A DNA stretch of 64,000 nt from an uncultured Rhodospirillaceae bacterium (GTDB lineage Bacteria > Pseudomonadota > Alphaproteobacteria > Rhodospirillales > Magnetospirillaceae): assembly GCA_937887565.1 (NCBI GenBank), contig CALABS010000059.1, positions 124,001-188,000 of the forward strand, read 5' to 3'. Positions 33,982 through 42,571 of the stretch are shown here, one piece after another (the first letter of the stretch is position 1; each line of letters starts with the position of its first letter). A model generated the notes under the pieces. That model was not told the origin of the DNA. It worked only from the letters and a program-made list of their open reading frames with translations, and ran no database searches. The position numbers and the translations under genes are program-made.

Positions 33982-35079
33982 ATGCCGTCGCCCACCGTCG
34001 CCTTCCTTCTTCATGCACCGTCCGGGGGCGGCGCCCAGCGGCGCACCATCCGCCTGGCCTCGGCCCTGGCCGGGCGGGGGATGGCGGCGAGCCTGCTGTT
34101 CATCGCCCGCGACGGCCCGCTGGCCGACCAGATTCCCGCCGGTCTTCCGGTGACGGTGCTGGGAGCGCCGCCAGTGCCCCGGGGGTGGCAATGCGGGGCG
34201 GCGGTGCCGGCCCTGGTCCGCCATCTGCGTGCCGATCCGCCGGCCGTCCTGGTGGCGGCCGCCAACCACGTCCATCTGACGGCGCTGGCCGCCCACGCGC
34301 TGGCGGGCCGCCCCTGCCGGCTGGTGATCCGGGCCAGCAACCACCTTGTCGGCGGCGGCCGCGGCCGGCCGGTGCGCGACTGGCTGCGCCGTCGCGCCGC
34401 CCGCCTCTACGAGCACGCGGATCTGGTGGTGGCGGTCTCCGAGGAGATCGCCCACCAGACCCGCGCGCTGGCGCCGTCGGCGCCGGTCGTCAGGCTGCCC
34501 AACCCGGTGGTGGACGACAGCTTTCCCGCCCGCATGGCCCAGCCGGTGAAGCATCCATGGCTGCCGCCGCGACAGACGCCGGTGATCCTGGGCGTGGGGC
34601 GCCTGGACCGGCAGAAGGACTTTCCCACCCTGCTGCGGGCGGCGGCCCGCATCGGCGCGCGGGTGATCCTTCTCGGCGACGGGCCCGAGCGGACCCATCT
34701 GGAGCAATTGGGCCGCGCCCTCGGCATCCAGGTGGACCTGCCCGGCTTCGTGCCGGACCCGTTGCCCTGGATGGCTCAGTGCGGGGCCTTCTGCGTCAGC
34801 TCGGCCTGGGAAGGGATGCCGGGCGCGTTGATCGAGGCCATGGCCTGCGGCGCCCCGGTGGTAGCCACCGCCTGCCCGGGAGGCACCGTCGAGGCGGTGG
34901 AGGGCGGCCGTCTGGCACCCTTGGTGCCGGTGGGCGACGACGCCGTCATGGCGGCGGCGTTGGCGGCGGTCCTTCGGCGCCCTCCCGATCCGGCGGCGCT
35001 GAAGCGCAAGGCGGCCGAGCATTCGGTGGCGGCGTCGGCGGAGGCCTGGGCGGCGGCGCTCGGTCGGCTAGCGCCTTGA
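33982..35079 (+). CDS. GT4-family glycosyltransferase
   Basis: A 365-residue GT-B retaining glycosyltransferase. The N-terminal domain begins AFLLHAPSGGGAQRRT with the acceptor-side loop. The C-terminal donor domain has LGVGRLDRQKDF and the E-x7-E motif in EGMPGALIEAMACG. A Caulobacter-type role in glycosylating ceramide is plausible from its position next to the ceramide operon; LPS or capsule synthesis is the alternative. The 3' end overlaps the convergent flippase gene by 134 bases, an unusually long overlap. Confidence 0.85.
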   Translation: MPSPTVAFLLHAPSGGGAQRRTIRLASALAGRGMAASLLFIARDGPLADQIPAGLPVTVLGAPPVPRGWQCGAAVPALVRHLRADPPAVLVAAANHVHLTALAAHALAGRPCRLVIRASNHLVGGGRGRPVRDWLRRRAARLYEHADLVVAVSEEIAHQTRALAPSAPVVRLPNPVVDDSFPARMAQPVKHPWLPPRQTPVILGVGRLDRQKDFPTLLRAAARIGARVILLGDGPERTHLEQLGRALGIQVDLPGFVPDPLPWMAQCGAFCVSSAWEGMPGALIEAMACGAPVVATACPGGTVEAVEGGRLAPLVPVGDDAVMAAALAAVLRRPPDPAALKRKAAEHSVAASAEAWAAALGRLAP

Positions 35080-36334
35080 CGGCGATCACCGCCAGCGGGC
35101 CCAGCGCCACGGCGGCGGCGATGATCGCCGCCCAGCCCGCCCCCCTCAGACCGACCGCCGGGGCCAGCGCCACCAGCAGTCCCACGTGAACCGCCGCCGC
35201 CGCCGCCTTGGCGGCCACCACCGCGCCCGTCCGCCCCAGGGCGATCAGGGCCGGCTCCAGCGGCACCGCCGCCATCGCCAGCGACGCCGCCACCGCCAGC
35301 AGCGCCAGCAGCGGCGCCGCCAAGGTGAAACCGGGACCGGCGACCACACCCAGGAGCGCCCCTCCCCATCCGCCCAGGAGCGCCACCGCCAGGCCGGCGA
35401 CCGGGGCCACCACCAGGCCGACCCGGCGCAGCATGGCCCGCAAGCGCTTGCGGTCGTCGCCCACCGCCAGCCGCGCCGCCTCGGGATAGAGGGCCTGGGC
35501 CAGGAAGTCGGCCGGCTTGGCGGCGGCATCGGCGATCTGGCGGCAGACCCGGAACAGCCCCGCCGCCGCAGGCCCCAGCAACGAGCCCAGGATGAGGGTG
35601 GCAAGGTGGCCCGGCGCCAGGGCGATGATCGAATTGGCGCTGGTCAGCAGGAAGAAGCCGAGGATGCCCGGATGGTCGGCGCGGATGCCACGCGGCGAAC
35701 GCAGGCGGCCGCCATTGGCGGCCAGACGCCGGAGCGCGGCCGGGAACGGCATCACCCCGGCCCCCACCGCCGCCAGCCACCACGCCAACGCGAATGCCTC
35801 GATGCCCGCCCCCGCCGCCCAGGCGACCAGGGCGCCGCCAAGCCGGATCAGGTTGCCGGTGGCCGATTGCGCCGCCAGCAAATCGAAGCGATCGAACAGG
35901 CGCAACAGGCCGGTGGCGGTGCCGGCGACCAGGAACACGACCGCCGTGCCGTAAAGGGGCACCAGCGCCACCACGTCCGCCGGCCAGCCCAGGCCCGCCG
36001 CCACCACCGGGCCGGCCAGGACCATGAACGCCAGGCCCGCCACGGCGCTGCCGGCGTCCAGGGCCAGCGAGAACGCCACCAACCGCCCGAGGTCGCCCCG
36101 GCCATTCAACGCCTGGGCGCCATAGCGGACCACGCCTTGCCACGACTGGAATTTGGCGACCTCGGCGGTGAACTGCACCAGCGACTGCAACATCACCAGC
36201 CGCCCCAGCCCCTCGGGCCCCAGCGCCCGCGCGGCCACCGCCAGCACGGCCAGGCCGATCACGGCGTTGGCCGCCTTGCCGCCCAGCAGCCAGCCGGTGT
36301 TGCGCGCCAGACGGCGGAGAATGGGATCGGGCAT
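34946..36334 (-). CDS. Wzx/MATE-like polysaccharide or glycolipid flippase
   Basis: A 462-residue protein with about twelve to fourteen hydrophobic helices and the oligosaccharide-flippase N-terminus (RNTGWLLGGKAANAVIGLAV, then RALGPEGLGRLVMLQS). It would flip a lipid-linked sugar or glycolipid to the periplasm. ATG at 36334 is chosen over an upstream in-frame ATG at 36364. The last 40 residues are Pro-rich and lie wholly inside the convergent glycosyltransferase gene, so the true C-terminus may have been extended by read-through. Confidence 0.8.
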   Translation of the reverse strand: MPDPILRRLARNTGWLLGGKAANAVIGLAVLAVAARALGPEGLGRLVMLQSLVQFTAEVAKFQSWQGVVRYGAQALNGRGDLGRLVAFSLALDAGSAVAGLAFMVLAGPVVAAGLGWPADVVALVPLYGTAVVFLVAGTATGLLRLFDRFDLLAAQSATGNLIRLGGALVAWAAGAGIEAFALAWWLAAVGAGVMPFPAALRRLAANGGRLRSPRGIRADHPGILGFFLLTSANSIIALAPGHLATLILGSLLGPAAAGLFRVCRQIADAAAKPADFLAQALYPEAARLAVGDDRKRLRAMLRRVGLVVAPVAGLAVALLGGWGGALLGVVAGPGFTLAAPLLALLAVAASLAMAAVPLEPALIALGRTGAVVAAKAAAAAVHVGLLVALAPAVGLRGAGWAAIIAAAVALGPLAVIAVKALADRAPPPRPPPTPPPNARPPCASAPPDREGAEGPPPTPPP

Positions 36335-36389
36335 GGGGGGGATATGGGCAAGCCGCCGTCCCACCTCCAGCTTGACTCATCGCGGTCTC

Positions 36390-36416
36390 CCTCCCCCCCG
36401 CCTTCGCGGGGGGAGG
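36390..36416. repeat. GC palindrome between nirN and the flippase gene
   Basis: CCTCCCCCC and GGGGGGAGG form a nine-pair stem with a nine-base loop, ten bases beyond the nirN stop on the minus strand. There is no T tract. It resembles the palindrome inside the nirN start region and may act as a transcript end or processing stem. Confidence 0.6.
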
Positions 36417-36425
36417 ACTCACCGG

Positions 36426-38057
36426 TCAGTGACTGGTGCCCGACGAATAGGTGATCTTGTTCCAGACGTTGTACTTGCCGATCGGCTGGCTCATGGGAAT
36501 GCGCTTGACCTCGTCGAAGGTCGCGGCGTCCAGGACCAGCAGGGCGCCGTCGTCCTCGGACAGCGACACCAGCGCGTACCTACCGTCGCGGCTGAATTCC
36601 ACATGGCGGGTCAGACGGCCGGGGGCGGGCCGGACCGTCCTCACGATCTCCAAGCTGCGGGTATCGATGATCTGAAGGGCGTCCTTCTCCTTGCCCATGG
36701 AGACGTCCACCCAGGCGAAGGGCGTGTTCTCGTGCCCGCGCATGAAGAACCCCGGCCCCAGCGTCGGAATGCGCTTGACGGTCTTCCAGGTCCGCATGTC
36801 GATAACGCTGACCACCGCCTCCTTGAGATGCGGGGTGGCCATCATCAGGCGGCCGTCGTTCTCGAAGACGATCCCCGAGCCCAGATGCGGCATGCCGGCC
36901 AGGTCGAGATCGGCCACCTTGCGCTTGAGGTCGAGATCGACCACCAGCCCCTTGCCGCCGTCGCGGCTGGCGCCCATCACCCGCTCGTAGGTGGGGTCGA
37001 AGAAGAAGTCGTCCATGAAGTCGGGCACCCGGATGCGCAGCGCCTGGAAGCGGCCGCCGGTGGAGACGCCCTCCTCCATGCCGGGTTCATACGAGTGCAC
37101 CAGCCCGTTCATCACCGGACCGGCGTCATCCGCATAGGGAATCTCCCAGATTTCCTCGATGTCCCTCAGCGCCACCACGAAGCTGTGGCGCGGCGGCGCG
37201 GTGTAGACCGCCGAGACGCGGCTGGTCTTGCCCTCGTCGCCCCTGACCGGAATCACCTGCATGGGCGACAGGTCGCGGGCGTCCAGGGCGACCAGCGTGT
37301 GCGGCAGGACGTTGCCCACCATCAGGAAGCGGCCGTCGTCGGACACCGCCACGTTGCGGGTATTGATGCCGGCGCGGATCTCGGCCACCGTCTTGCCGGT
37401 CCACATGTCGTATTTGGAGATCCAGCCGTCGCGCGACGCCAGGTAGACCCAGCGGCCGTCGGGCGAGTACTTGGCGCCGCCATGGACCGCGAACCGGCTG
37501 GCGAAGCGGACCAACGGCTCCATGCGGTCGCCGTCGAGGATGGTGACGTGGTGGTCGCCGCCCTCCACCACCGTGAACAGGTTCATGGGGTCGCTGGCGA
37601 ACGGCGGCGCGGCCGGGAACTCGTCCTTGGACACCACGTGACTGGCCTTGATCTGCGCCATTCCCCAATCGGGAACCGCCGGCAGCGGCGTGTAGACGTA
37701 TTGCGCCAGCGCCTTGATCTGCTCGGCCGACAGCTTGTCCTTGAATCCGGCCATCTGGGTGGCGGCGCGGCCGTCGGCGATGATCTTCTCGGCCTGGGCC
37801 GGCCGCAGACGGCCGAGGTTCTCGGGCAACAGCGCCGGCCCGATGGCGCCCAGGCGGTCGGCGCCGTGACATTCGGCGCATTGCTCGACATAGAGGCGCG
37901 AGATGTCGGCGGCGTGGGCGGGCACGGCGGCCAGGAGCGCGAGGGCCGCCAGGGCCCCCCTCCCGACCTCCCCCCACGCGCGGCGCGGGGGAAGGGGCCG
38001 GACGCTCCCTCCCCCGGCCACGCCGGGGGAGGGCTGGGGTAGGGGCATGGTGACCAT
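36426..38057 (-). CDS. nirN: Dihydro-haem d1 dehydrogenase (cytochrome c / eight-bladed propeller)
   Basis: A 543-residue periplasmic NirS paralogue that introduces the last acrylate double bond of haem d1. A secretion signal (hydrophobic core about residues 36-49, AHA cleavage) is followed by a c-type haem motif CAECH near residue 60 and a d1-binding propeller. ATG at 38057 overlaps the nirJ stop (TGATG). The signal peptide n-region is odd: residues 9-18 are encoded by a perfect 12-pair palindrome and the next 15 are Pro/Arg-rich, which looks like an inserted repeat. NirS is excluded because nirS itself is at 45.6 kb and shares the propeller only distantly. Confidence 0.93.
   Translation of the reverse strand: MVTMPLPQPSPGVAGGGSVRPLPPRRAWGEVGRGALAALALLAAVPAHAADISRLYVEQCAECHGADRLGAIGPALLPENLGRLRPAQAEKIIADGRAATQMAGFKDKLSAEQIKALAQYVYTPLPAVPDWGMAQIKASHVVSKDEFPAAPPFASDPMNLFTVVEGGDHHVTILDGDRMEPLVRFASRFAVHGGAKYSPDGRWVYLASRDGWISKYDMWTGKTVAEIRAGINTRNVAVSDDGRFLMVGNVLPHTLVALDARDLSPMQVIPVRGDEGKTSRVSAVYTAPPRHSFVVALRDIEEIWEIPYADDAGPVMNGLVHSYEPGMEEGVSTGGRFQALRIRVPDFMDDFFFDPTYERVMGASRDGGKGLVVDLDLKRKVADLDLAGMPHLGSGIVFENDGRLMMATPHLKEAVVSVIDMRTWKTVKRIPTLGPGFFMRGHENTPFAWVDVSMGKEKDALQIIDTRSLEIVRTVRPAPGRLTRHVEFSRDGRYALVSLSEDDGALLVLDAATFDEVKRIPMSQPIGKYNVWNKITYSSGTSH
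38007..38033. repeat. Perfect palindrome inside the nirN signal-peptide region
   Basis: CCCTCCCCCGGC, loop CAC, GCCGGGGGAGGG: 12 paired bases with no mismatch, within a C/G-run stretch (about 37955-38046). It is read in frame as part of the NirN n-region. Confidence 0.85.
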
Positions 38058-39193
38058 CACGCGATCTCCTGGTCGGTCAGATAGCAGCCGGGGTCCTCGC
38101 CCCAGCGGTCCTGGGTGATGCGCTCGGCGCGGACGCGGCTGTTGCCGTTGCACACCGCCAGCCAGCGGCAGCCGCCGCAGCGGCCGTTGAGCTTGCGTGG
38201 ATGCGCCTTGAGGCCGGCCATCAACGGGTTGGAAAGGTCGGACCAGATTTCCGAGAAGGGGCGCTCGCGCACGTTGCCCAGGCGCTCGTGCCACCACATG
38301 GTGTCGGGATGCACCCAGCCCAGGTTGTCGATATTGGCGACGTTGACGCCGCTGGCATTGCCGCCCCACTGGATCAACTTGGCCTCGATATGGGGCGCCT
38401 TGTCGGGAAAGGTGCGCCGGACCCAGTCGAGGAAATAGGGACCGTCGGCATCGTTGTTGCCGGTGACGAATTCCCGCTCGCGGCCGGCGAGGCGGTCGGC
38501 GAGGCAGGTGTCGAACAGCAGGTCCATGGACAGCCGCGTGGTCCTGCTCTCGGCATCCTCGCCGCGATTCTTGTTGCCCCGGCCGGCATAGTTGAGGTGC
38601 GACAGATAGAACTTGTCGATCCCGTCCCGGTCCATCAGGTCGAGGATGCCGGGCAGGTTGCCGGCGTTGTCGCGGGTCATGGTGAAGCGCAACCCCACCT
38701 TGACGTCGCGGCCGCGGCAGCGGCGGATGGCGGCCATGGACTCGGCATAGGCGCCGTCCTTGCCGCGGAACAGGTCGTGGACCCGGCCGATGCCGTCGAT
38801 GCTGATGCCCACGTAGTCGAAGCCGACCTCGGCGACCCGGTCGGCGATGGCATCGTCGATGAGGGTGCCGTTGGTGGACAGGCCGACATAGAAGCCCAGC
38901 CGCTTGGCCTCGGCGCCCAACTCGAAGATGTCGGGCCGGAGCAGCGGCTCGCCGCCGGACAGGATCAGCACCGGCACGCCATAGGCCCGCAGGTCCGTCA
39001 TCACCGCCACCGCCTCGGCGGTGGACAATTCGCCGGCGAAGTCCTTGTCGGCCGAGATGGAATAGCAGTGCCGGCACAAGAGGTTGCAGCGGCGGATCAG
39101 GTTCCAGATCACCACCGGGCCGGGCGGATCGCGGCGCGGCCGGATCGGGGTGGGCGAGTCCAGCTCGCGCATGAATTGGGACAGGCGGAACAT
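38057..39193 (-). CDS. nirJ: Radical SAM haem d1 biosynthesis enzyme
   Basis: A 378-residue radical SAM protein that replaces two propionates by oxo groups on the way to haem d1. The 4Fe-4S site is CNLLCRHC (about residues 36-43), followed by the SAM-binding GGEPLLR. A SPASM-like C-terminal cluster region CGGCRWLAVCNGN is present, as expected for NirJ. The gene is 18 bases after nirH and overlaps nirN, in the haem d1 operon. Confidence 0.96.
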   Translation of the reverse strand: MFRLSQFMRELDSPTPIRPRRDPPGPVVIWNLIRRCNLLCRHCYSISADKDFAGELSTAEAVAVMTDLRAYGVPVLILSGGEPLLRPDIFELGAEAKRLGFYVGLSTNGTLIDDAIADRVAEVGFDYVGISIDGIGRVHDLFRGKDGAYAESMAAIRRCRGRDVKVGLRFTMTRDNAGNLPGILDLMDRDGIDKFYLSHLNYAGRGNKNRGEDAESRTTRLSMDLLFDTCLADRLAGREREFVTGNNDADGPYFLDWVRRTFPDKAPHIEAKLIQWGGNASGVNVANIDNLGWVHPDTMWWHERLGNVRERPFSEIWSDLSNPLMAGLKAHPRKLNGRCGGCRWLAVCNGNSRVRAERITQDRWGEDPGCYLTDQEIA

Positions 39194-39211
39194 GGGCGCG
39201 CTCCGTTCGCT

Positions 39212-39688
39212 TCAGGACAATCTCAGGCCGGTCTTCTTGAGGATGCGGGTGGAGAAGAGAACCATGTGGCTCCGGCTCAGGCCGTTCAGCCGCCGCGCCA
39301 GGTCGACGACCAGCGACCCGGCGGTGACCTCGTCGCGGGCATGGATCATGGCGAACAGGTTGTAGGGCCAGGCGGGCGGCATGCGCGGCCGCTGGTAGCA
39401 ATGGCTGACGAAGCCGGCGGCGGTCAGCCGTTCGCCGGCCTCGGCCACGTCCTCGTCGGCCACGTCCCACACGGTCATGCCGTTGAACCGATAGCCCAGG
39501 GCGTAGTGGTTCGGCACCGCGCCGATGCGGCGGATGACGCCGGCATCGAGCATGCGCTCCATGCGTTCCATGACCTCGACGGGGGGGACGCCGACCTCCT
39601 CGGCCACGGCGTGGTAGGGCCGCGCGACCAGCGGCAGCCCGTCCTGGGTGGCGACGATGATCCTTCGGTCGACCTCGTCCAGCGTCAT
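39212..39688 (-). CDS. nirH: Sirohaem decarboxylase subunit, NirH/L type
   Basis: A 158-residue Lrp/AsnC-like protein (N-terminal winged helix, then ferredoxin-like domain). CYQRPRMPPAWPYNLFAMIH is the AhbB/NirH/NirL-type signature. With NirD, NirL and NirG it decarboxylates sirohaem acetates to didecarboxysirohaem. NirH versus NirL is decided by gene order (D-L-G-H). ATGA overlap with nirG. Confidence 0.88.
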   Translation of the reverse strand: MTLDEVDRRIIVATQDGLPLVARPYHAVAEEVGVPPVEVMERMERMLDAGVIRRIGAVPNHYALGYRFNGMTVWDVADEDVAEAGERLTAAGFVSHCYQRPRMPPAWPYNLFAMIHARDEVTAGSLVVDLARRLNGLSRSHMVLFSTRILKKTGLRLS

Positions 39689-40140
39689 GCCTCGATCCTC
39701 AAGCCCACGTGGAACTCACGCTCCTTGGGCATGTCGTACACCGGCAGGCCGGTGCGCTCCTGGACTTCGGTCAAGACCCGGTCGACGGTAGCGCGGCTGT
39801 CGGCCGCCACCACGAACCACATGTTGAGGGAATGGGCGCGGGCGTAGTTGTGGGCCACCTCGGGAAAGGCGTTGACCACCGCCGCCACCTCGTCGAAGCG
39901 CTCGGCGGGAACCGCCATGGCCACCAGCGTGTTGTGGCCGCCGAAGCGGTCGGCGTTGTACATGGGCCCGAAACGCGACAGCACGCCGTCTTCGCGCAGC
40001 CGGCGGATGCGGGCGATCATCTCTGCCTCGCCGATCCCGAGCCCATGCGCCGCCTCGGCGAACGGCCGCTCGCAGACGGGAAAGCCGCCCTGCAGCGTAT
40101 TGACGATGGCGCGGTCGATGGGGTCCAAGGCGGTGGTCAT
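39685..40140 (-). CDS. nirG: Sirohaem decarboxylase subunit, NirG/D type
   Basis: A 151-residue Lrp-like protein of the AhbA/NirD/NirG type, marked by AHNYARAHSLNMWFVV, where the partner type has a CYRRP motif. Part of the NirDLGH sirohaem decarboxylase. Start ATG at 40140 overlaps the nirL stop (ATGA), and its stop overlaps nirH. The two subunit types alternate along the operon, which suggests two gene duplications of an AhbA-AhbB pair. Confidence 0.88.
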   Translation of the reverse strand: MTTALDPIDRAIVNTLQGGFPVCERPFAEAAHGLGIGEAEMIARIRRLREDGVLSRFGPMYNADRFGGHNTLVAMAVPAERFDEVAAVVNAFPEVAHNYARAHSLNMWFVVAADSRATVDRVLTEVQERTGLPVYDMPKEREFHVGLRIEA

Positions 40141-40634
40141 TCCGCCGCCTCCCGCCGCCGCCCGTAGCGGGCCCCGCATTGCTTGAAGCGCCTGAGGCTG
40201 AACAGCACCTGGCGGGGATGATGGGCCAGCCCCTCGCGGTCGGCCAGCGCCTCGATGGCCGCCGCCACGGACTCGCGGTCGCGGCCGTGGACCATGGTGA
40301 ACAGGTTGTAGGTCCAGTCGGGCGGCCGGCGCGGGCGGCGATAGCACAGCGTCACCTCGGGGGCGTTGCCCAGCAGGCGCCCCACCGCACCGACCTCGGC
40401 GTCGGGAATGTCCCAGACCACCATGGCATTGGCGCGGTAGCCCAGTTCGTGATGGCGCACGATCACCCCCAGCCGACGGATGATCCCGTCGCGGGCCATG
40501 GCCTCCAGGCAGGCCAGCACCTCCGCCTCGCCCATGCCGACCCGCTCGCCGAGCGCCCGGTACGGACGGGAATCGAGGGGCAGGCCGTCGCACAGGGCGG
40601 CGATCAGCGCGTGCTCGCGGTCGCTCAGCTCCAT
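40137..40634 (-). CDS. nirL: Sirohaem decarboxylase subunit, NirL type
   Basis: A 165-residue Lrp-like protein of the AhbB type with CYRRPRRPPDWTYNLFTMVH. N-terminal winged-helix part, C-terminal substrate-binding part. Start ATG at 40634 lies ten bases inside the end of nirD; the stop overlaps nirG. The C-terminus carries a basic tail (RYGRRREAAE) absent from NirH. Confidence 0.88.
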   Translation of the reverse strand: MELSDREHALIAALCDGLPLDSRPYRALGERVGMGEAEVLACLEAMARDGIIRRLGVIVRHHELGYRANAMVVWDIPDAEVGAVGRLLGNAPEVTLCYRRPRRPPDWTYNLFTMVHGRDRESVAAAIEALADREGLAHHPRQVLFSLRRFKQCGARYGRRREAAE

Positions 40635-41077
40635 CGGATGTCGAACCCCAGGTCGATGTGGAAGTCCTCGAGCAACGGCAGGTCCAGGACGGCGATGCCG
40701 GTGCGCGCCGAAATGTCGTCGAGGACCGCCCGCACCTCGTCGCGGCCCGGCGCGGCGACCACGAACCACAGGTTCAGGCGATGGTCGCGCTGGTAGTTGT
40801 GGTTGACCTCGGGATAGGCCGAGACCAGCTCGGCGATGCTTTCCAGCCATTCCGGCGGCACCGCCATGGCGGCCAGGGTGCTGGCGCCCACCTTGTGGGG
40901 CGTGAACACCGCACCGACCCGGCTGATATGGCCGCTGGCCTTAAGCGCCGCCAGCCGCTCCAGCACCTCGGATTCATCCATGCCCAGACGCCCGGCCAAT
41001 TCGGCATAGGGCTCGGGGACCAGCGGGAAGTGGTGCTGGAACTCGGCGAGCAGACGGCGGTCGGCGGCGTCGAGCAT
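40625..41077 (-). CDS. nirD: Sirohaem decarboxylase subunit, NirD type
   Basis: A 150-residue Lrp-like protein of the AhbA type with VNHNYQRDHRLNLWFVV. Upstream of nirL as in Pseudomonas. ATG at 41077 is six bases after the nirF stop; a GTG at 41086 that overlaps the nirF stop (GTGA) is an alternative start adding three residues. Neither has a clear ribosome binding site, so translational coupling to nirF is likely. Confidence 0.88.
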   Translation of the reverse strand: MLDAADRRLLAEFQHHFPLVPEPYAELAGRLGMDESEVLERLAALKASGHISRVGAVFTPHKVGASTLAAMAVPPEWLESIAELVSAYPEVNHNYQRDHRLNLWFVVAAPGRDEVRAVLDDISARTGIAVLDLPLLEDFHIDLGFDIRWS

Positions 41078-41082
41078 GGCGG

Positions 41083-42249
41083 TCACAACCCGATGCGGTG
41101 GGCGCGGGCGGTGAAGAAGATCCCCGACGGCTTGGTCGCCGGCATCTCGGCCACCTTCTCCAGGGTGGCGGTGTCGTAGACCACCACCTTGTCGCTGTCG
41201 CGGGCACTCATCCACACCCGCTCGCCGCGCGGGGTGAACTCCATGTGCAGCACCGCCTTGCCGGGCTCCAGCGTCTTCAGCAACTTGCGGGTGGGAACGT
41301 CGAACACCTGGACCTTGCCGTTGTCGGGCAGGGCGAAATTGACCCACAGCTGGCGGCCGTCGGGGCGCAGCATGGCGAAGACCGGCTGGCCGGCAACCGG
41401 AATGCGCCCGGCCTCCTTCCAGGTGTCCATGTCCACCACCAGGACCTCGTGGCGGCCGACGGCCGGCAGGAAGGCGTGGTTGCCGACGGCGGCCCAGCCT
41501 TCCAGATGCGGCATCTTGTAGACCGGCAGCGGCTCCTGGCCGCGGCCGTAATGGTCGAGCACCCTCCGCACGCCCTGGCCGGGGTTCCACAGGTCCAGCA
41601 TGGCGATGCCGTCCTCGCCGAACAGGCCGGCAAGATAGGTGCGGCCGTCGAGGCTGATGAGGGCGTCGTAGGGCTGCTTGCCGATGCCGGTGTGCTTGGT
41701 GAGCTTGGGCGCCTTGGGATCCTTGAGGTCGGCCACCCAGATCTCGCCGGAATCGTAGAGCGAGAAGGCGAAGACGTTGTCGGTGGAATCCTCCAGCCCG
41801 ACCACCTTCGAGCGCTCGCCGTCGGCCCCCACCGCCGGGATGTCGGCCACCAGGTCCAGGCTGTCGGCGTCGAACACCTTGACCCCGCCGGGCTCGTAGT
41901 TGGCCACCGCCACCAGGCGTCCGTCCTGGGAGATGGCGCCGCCGATGGAATTGCCCGACTGCACCACCCGCTTGGCGATGCGCCGCTCCAGCAGGTCGAC
42001 CTTGGTCAGGCCGCCATCGCGGCCGAACACATAGGCGAAGCGCTCGTCGCGCGAGAACACCACCGAGGCGTGTGAGAGGTCGCCCAGCCCCGACACCCGG
42101 CCCAGCTGGGTGTTGGTGGTGCTCTCGACCACGATCAGGCGGCCGTCGGCACGTTCGACGATGACGCCGAGGTCGCCGGTCGGGCGCGGAGCGGACGAAC
42201 AGGCGGCGAGCAGTCCGGCCGCCAGGATGGCGGTCCATCTAGCGGACAT
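41083..42249 (-). CDS. nirF: Haem d1 biosynthesis lipoprotein
   Basis: A 388-residue periplasmic propeller protein related to the d1 domain of NirS and NirN but without a c-haem. It has a lipoprotein signal with lipobox LLAAC (Cys17) and repeats of NirS-like blades, for example GRLIVVESTTNTQLGRVSG. It acts late in haem d1 assembly. Membrane anchoring by a lipid is as reported for Pseudomonas NirF. It overlaps nirC by 11 bases. Confidence 0.94.
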   Translation of the reverse strand: MSARWTAILAAGLLAACSSAPRPTGDLGVIVERADGRLIVVESTTNTQLGRVSGLGDLSHASVVFSRDERFAYVFGRDGGLTKVDLLERRIAKRVVQSGNSIGGAISQDGRLVAVANYEPGGVKVFDADSLDLVADIPAVGADGERSKVVGLEDSTDNVFAFSLYDSGEIWVADLKDPKAPKLTKHTGIGKQPYDALISLDGRTYLAGLFGEDGIAMLDLWNPGQGVRRVLDHYGRGQEPLPVYKMPHLEGWAAVGNHAFLPAVGRHEVLVVDMDTWKEAGRIPVAGQPVFAMLRPDGRQLWVNFALPDNGKVQVFDVPTRKLLKTLEPGKAVLHMEFTPRGERVWMSARDSDKVVVYDTATLEKVAEMPATKPSGIFFTARAHRIGL

Positions 42250-42571
42250 CGGTCTCTCCCTTGAGATAGCGCGCGATCCAGTCGGCTTCGGCCTCGTTCA
42301 GCATGCCCCGCCACGGAGGCATGGGAGTACCGGGCCGGCCGTCGAGGATGGCGGCCGACAACGCCTCGGCCGGGATCTCGGCCAACCGGTCGCGGGTCAG
42401 CGGCAGCCCCAGCCCGCCCTTCATGGTCATGCCGTGGCACGATCCGCAGTCCTGGATCACCATGTCCTTGAGCTCGGCGGCCCGGAGGGCGGTGGGCTCG
42501 GAAGCCAGCGCGGGGGTGGCGAGCAGCAGCAAGGCGGCCACCAGCCCCCCTCCCAACCTCCCCCGGCTCAT
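42239..42571 (-). CDS. nirC: Periplasmic cytochrome c
   Basis: A 110-residue monohaem cytochrome c with a signal peptide (hydrophobic residues 8-22, cut after ALA) and CGSCH near residue 42, with the distal Met in GTPMPPW. It supplies or takes electrons in haem d1 maturation (NirF/NirN steps) or NirS reduction. ATG at 42571 overlaps the nirE stop. Confidence 0.9.
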   Translation of the reverse strand: MSRGRLGGGLVAALLLLATPALASEPTALRAAELKDMVIQDCGSCHGMTMKGGLGLPLTRDRLAEIPAEALSAAILDGRPGTPMPPWRGMLNEAEADWIARYLKGETDVR

